Assembly: GCA_013813145.1 (NCBI GenBank)
Contig: JACCSE010000377.1
Location: forward strand, 1-7,077
Reading direction: 5' to 3'
Source: Gemmatimonadales bacterium
Lineage (GTDB): Bacteria > Gemmatimonadota > Gemmatimonadetes > Gemmatimonadales > GWC2-71-9
DNA: 7,077 nucleotides
The notes under the pieces were generated by a model, which was not told the origin of the DNA, searched no databases, and saw nothing but the letters and a program-made list of their open reading frames with translations. The position numbers were made by a program, and so were the translations under genes. Numbering within the stretch: the first letter of the stretch is position 1; every line of letters starts with the position of its first letter. This document shows positions 4,768 through 7,077 of this stretch, in pieces.

Positions 4768-5412
4768 ATGCGAATCCCGGCCTCCCTCATTCTGCTCGCT
4801 TCCGTTGCCGTCTCGTTCCCCATGGTGGCCCAGGACTCTCGCCCTCCCGAGCAGTCGGTACTCACGCCGGGGGATTCGGTACGCATCGTGGTCTGGCGGA
4901 GGCCGGAATTCAGTGGCGACTTCGTCGTGGCGCCGGACGGCTCCATTACTCACCCACTGTACCGCGCGGTTCAGGTGGCCGGGCTCCCCTACGCGACCGC
5001 CGAGGCCAACGTGCGCCGGTTCCTCGCGCGGTTCGAGGAAAACCCGGAGTTCGTGATGGAGCCGCTGGTGCGGGTAGCCGTCTCCGGTGAGGTGAGCCGG
5101 CCGCAGGTCTTCGCCGTGCGGCCGGAGACCAGCATCGGGGAGGCGGTTGCGCGAGCCGGAGGCGTCAACGAGAACGGCGCTCGGAACCGGGTCCGCGTCC
5201 TCCGGCTCGGTCCCGGAGGCCGGCAGCAGGAGGTCCTGCTCGTTAACCTCGCCGATCCGACCGGCGGGTCCAGTACGCTCCCGGTCCGCTCAGGAGACCA
5301 GATCGTGGTGGACGAGAAGAGATCCTTTGTCCGAGACATCTTGGTGCCGACCCTCGGCCTCATCGGGTCGATCGCTTCGATCGGCCTGCTTATCGAACGC
5401 GCCAGCCGGTAA
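4768..5412 (+). CDS. Polysaccharide export protein, OPX/Wza-like (Poly_export + SLBB)
   Basis: A 214-residue periplasmic or outer-membrane protein that forms the exit route for capsular or exopolysaccharide, working with the PCP protein encoded next. Seen: a signal peptide at 1-22 (MRIPASLILLASVAVSFPM, then VAQ/D); a Poly_export region at about 32-104 (LTPGDSVRIVVWRRPEFSG, then APDGSITHPLYRAVQVAG with the typical Asp-Gly-x-Ile); one SLBB domain at about 104-181 (VAVSGEVSRPQVFAV, the hallmark V-x-GEV-x-x-P); and a hydrophobic segment at about 191-209 before a short basic end. There is no lipobox cysteine, unlike E. coli Wza, and only one SLBB, so this is a short class. The start is the ATG at 4768 because the signal peptide begins there; GAGG lies only 3 nt upstream, and an in-frame GTG at 4759 is possible. 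The stop is 5 bp from the next start, so the two are an operon. Confidence 0.9.
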   Translation: MRIPASLILLASVAVSFPMVAQDSRPPEQSVLTPGDSVRIVVWRRPEFSGDFVVAPDGSITHPLYRAVQVAGLPYATAEANVRRFLARFEENPEFVMEPLVRVAVSGEVSRPQVFAVRPETSIGEAVARAGGVNENGARNRVRVLRLGPGGRQQEVLLVNLADPTGGSSTLPVRSGDQIVVDEKRSFVRDILVPTLGLIGSIASIGLLIERASR

Positions 5413-5417
5413 GTCCT

Positions 5418-7077
5418 ATGCCCCCTCTGCCTCCTAATCGCCAGCTTCCCGGCAACTTCGAGCCGGCCCCCATGCGGCCGGTCGAGTACGCCGAGGTCTC
5501 CGCCAGCGTGTCATTCCGCCAGGCGTTCACCATGTTGCGCCGGCGGTACCTGCTGATCCTCGGGATGACGGTGCTGGGGTCTATCGTCGGTTTGTTCCTC
5601 GCGTCGAGGACCCCGGCCACGTATCAGGCCTCGGCCATGATCCGGCTGGCCGGCGAGCGGCAGACCCTCACCGGCGCCGAAGAGGCTGCCCCGGTGCTCG
5701 GGCGCACGGCCGACCCGCTGCTCTCCATCGTCGAGCTCCTGCGGAGCCGAGCCATCGCCGGGGTGGTGGTGGACAGTCTCGGCTTGCAGGTGGCCAGCCG
5801 GACCCCCGAGTTCTCCTTCGAGGACCTGGTGCGGGTGCAGGTCGACCCCCGGGCCGCCGGCGATTCGGTGCAGCTCGTTTTCGGTGAGAGCGAGGTCAAA
5901 GCCACCCGGGGCGAGCGAGTAGTTACCGCTCCTTACGCACAGCTCCTCAACCTCGGGGTGGTCCAGTTCGCCGTGCGCTCGAATCCCGGGGTCGAAACCG
6001 CCACCCTGGGCATCCGACCCCGGGAACAGGTGATCGACGGCCTGGTGGCGGGCCTCCTGGTGTCGCGGCGGGAGTTTACCGACGTGATCGATGTCCGCTA
6101 CATCGCGGAAGATCCGCGGACGGCCCAGCGGGTCGTCAACTCGACCGTGCAGGCCTTCCAGACGCTGAACGTGCAGTGGGCGCGCGAGCGGTCCCGCCGG
6201 CGGCGCGAGTTCCTCGCCGAACAGTTGGGGCAGACCGACAGCATGCTGGAGCGCGCCCAGGCGGAGCTCAGCTCCTTTCGGAGCCGGCAGCAACTCGCCA
6301 GCTCCCGCGACGCGCTGGCCGCGGAGCAGACGGCCCTCCTGGCCCTGGACGCCCGCCGGGAAGAGCTCGATGCCGACCGGCAGACCTTCTCCGCCCTGCT
6401 GGGCCGGCTGAAGGCGAACGACGAAGCCTCGCGGGCCGAGGCGCTCCGGGCGCTCGCCACCTCGCCGGCCATGGTGGACAATCCGGCGGTCGGCGGGCTC
6501 TACCAGCAGCTCCTCAGATACCAGGTCCGCCTCGACTCGATGACGACCGGACCCTGGCGCGCCTCGCCGAACAACCCCGACGTCGTCCAGCTGAAGAGTC
6601 TGGCCCGGACCACGCAAGACCAGTTGGTTCAGGCGGTGAGCAGCCACGTCCAGGCGATCGATGCCCGGGTCACGGCGCTCAGCGGCCTGCGCCAGCGCAC
6701 CGGCGCTTCCATGCAGATCCTGCCGGCCATGGCCGAGGAGGAGATGCGGTTGAACCGGCGGGTAGACGCGCTCGCCAACATGGGCGACGAGCTGCGCCGC
6801 GATTTCCAGCGCGCCCGCATGGCCGAAGCGGTCGAGGCCGGAGACATCGACGTGGTGGCGCTCGCCCCACTGCCGTCGTCGTCGCTCCTGAGCGGCGCTG
6901 TGCTGAAGCTCATCCTGGGGCTCGCTCTCGGACTGATGCTCGGTATGGTACTGGCCTTCGTCCTCGAGGCGCTCAACACCTCGATTCGCCGGCCGGAAGA
7001 TCTCGAGGCCGTCCTGCACGTTCCCGGTCTGGCGGTCATTCCGCGGATCACCAGCGGGCCGCGTAACGGGCAATCCC
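5418..7077 (+). CDS. Wzz/Wzc-type polysaccharide co-polymerase (chain-length determinant), 3' end outside window
   Basis: The frame is open from ATG 5418 to the right edge, giving 553 codons with no stop. The product is an inner-membrane protein that controls polymer chain length and export, docking to the OPX protein. Seen: a cytoplasmic N-terminus with SFRQAFTMLRRRYLLILGMT leading into a first membrane segment (about 44-62); the Wzz-type periplasmic start (TYQASAMIRL); a long charged helical, probably coiled-coil, region at about 255-345; a GNVR-like stretch at about 435-475; a proline-marked approach (VALAPLPSSS); a second membrane segment at about 493-516; and a cytoplasmic stretch, TSIRRPEDLEAVLHVPGLAVIP, which in this family precedes a tyrosine-kinase domain. 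Walker motifs would lie beyond the window, so kinase fusion cannot be confirmed. No clear Shine-Dalgarno precedes the ATG; translation probably follows from the gene ending 5 bp upstream. Confidence 0.9.
   Translation, partial: MPPLPPNRQLPGNFEPAPMRPVEYAEVSASVSFRQAFTMLRRRYLLILGMTVLGSIVGLFLASRTPATYQASAMIRLAGERQTLTGAEEAAPVLGRTADPLLSIVELLRSRAIAGVVVDSLGLQVASRTPEFSFEDLVRVQVDPRAAGDSVQLVFGESEVKATRGERVVTAPYAQLLNLGVVQFAVRSNPGVETATLGIRPREQVIDGLVAGLLVSRREFTDVIDVRYIAEDPRTAQRVVNSTVQAFQTLNVQWARERSRRRREFLAEQLGQTDSMLERAQAELSSFRSRQQLASSRDALAAEQTALLALDARREELDADRQTFSALLGRLKANDEASRAEALRALATSPAMVDNPAVGGLYQQLLRYQVRLDSMTTGPWRASPNNPDVVQLKSLARTTQDQLVQAVSSHVQAIDARVTALSGLRQRTGASMQILPAMAEEEMRLNRRVDALANMGDELRRDFQRARMAEAVEAGDIDVVALAPLPSSSLLSGAVLKLILGLALGLMLGMVLAFVLEALNTSIRRPEDLEAVLHVPGLAVIPRITSGPRNGQS

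Noticed and set aside
6176..7066. 296-codon plus-strand frame inside the chain-length gene
   Set aside because: It is an alternate frame of the real gene, Ala/Gly/Arg/Pro-rich, without a ribosome site or recognisable motif.
5511..7073. Long open frame (520 codons) on the minus strand opposite the chain-length gene
   Set aside because: It is antisense to a convincing Wzz-type protein; the His/Gln/Gly/Arg-rich composition has no domain signal.

Overview
This is a GC-rich bacterial chromosomal window that most resembles a Gemmatimonadota-type environmental bacterium. The clue is the secreted lipoprotein, whose mature N-terminus (Cys-Met-Gly-Asp-Thr-Thr-Gly-Pro) is followed by bacterial Ig-like domains, a pattern I associate with that phylum. 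The assignment is an inference from style, not a database match. The theme of the window is cell-surface or exported polysaccharide.

Layout from left to right. (1) The 3' end of a GNAT-type acetyltransferase gene (+) is cut by the window edge. (2) It converges on a minus-strand pair, a GT4-family glycosyltransferase and a lone receiver-domain response regulator, joined by a TGATG stop/start overlap. The convergent gap holds an imperfect inverted-repeat element whose right arm also encodes the regulator's C-terminal tail. (3) An AT-richer divergent intergenic region of about 450 bp follows. On the minus side it holds a good candidate 26-codon leader ORF whose stop overlaps a TTG start of the glycosyltransferase. 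On the plus side it holds a -35/-10 pair (TTGAAC-N17-TAAATA). (4) Next comes a large plus-strand lipoprotein with three Ig-like domains, a Pro-Asp-Pro-Thr linker and a C-terminal domain that may be a TIM-barrel glycosidase. (5) A gap of about 300 bp holds a perfect 11-bp hairpin (probable terminator) and a second structured element. (6) The window ends with a two-gene export module: an outer-membrane polysaccharide export (OPX/Wza-like, SLBB) protein and, 5 bp later, a Wzz/PCP-type chain-length protein that runs off the right edge.

How they may fit together (inference). The glycosyltransferase would add a sugar to a lipid-linked repeat unit on the cytoplasmic face. The PCP protein would set chain length or drive export across the inner membrane, and the OPX protein would carry the polymer through the periplasm and outer membrane. 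The lipoprotein could bind or trim the polymer outside the cytoplasm. The response regulator, co-translated with the glycosyltransferase, could link the locus to a sensor kinase that is not in the window. No tRNA, rRNA, CRISPR array, transposase or phage gene was seen.
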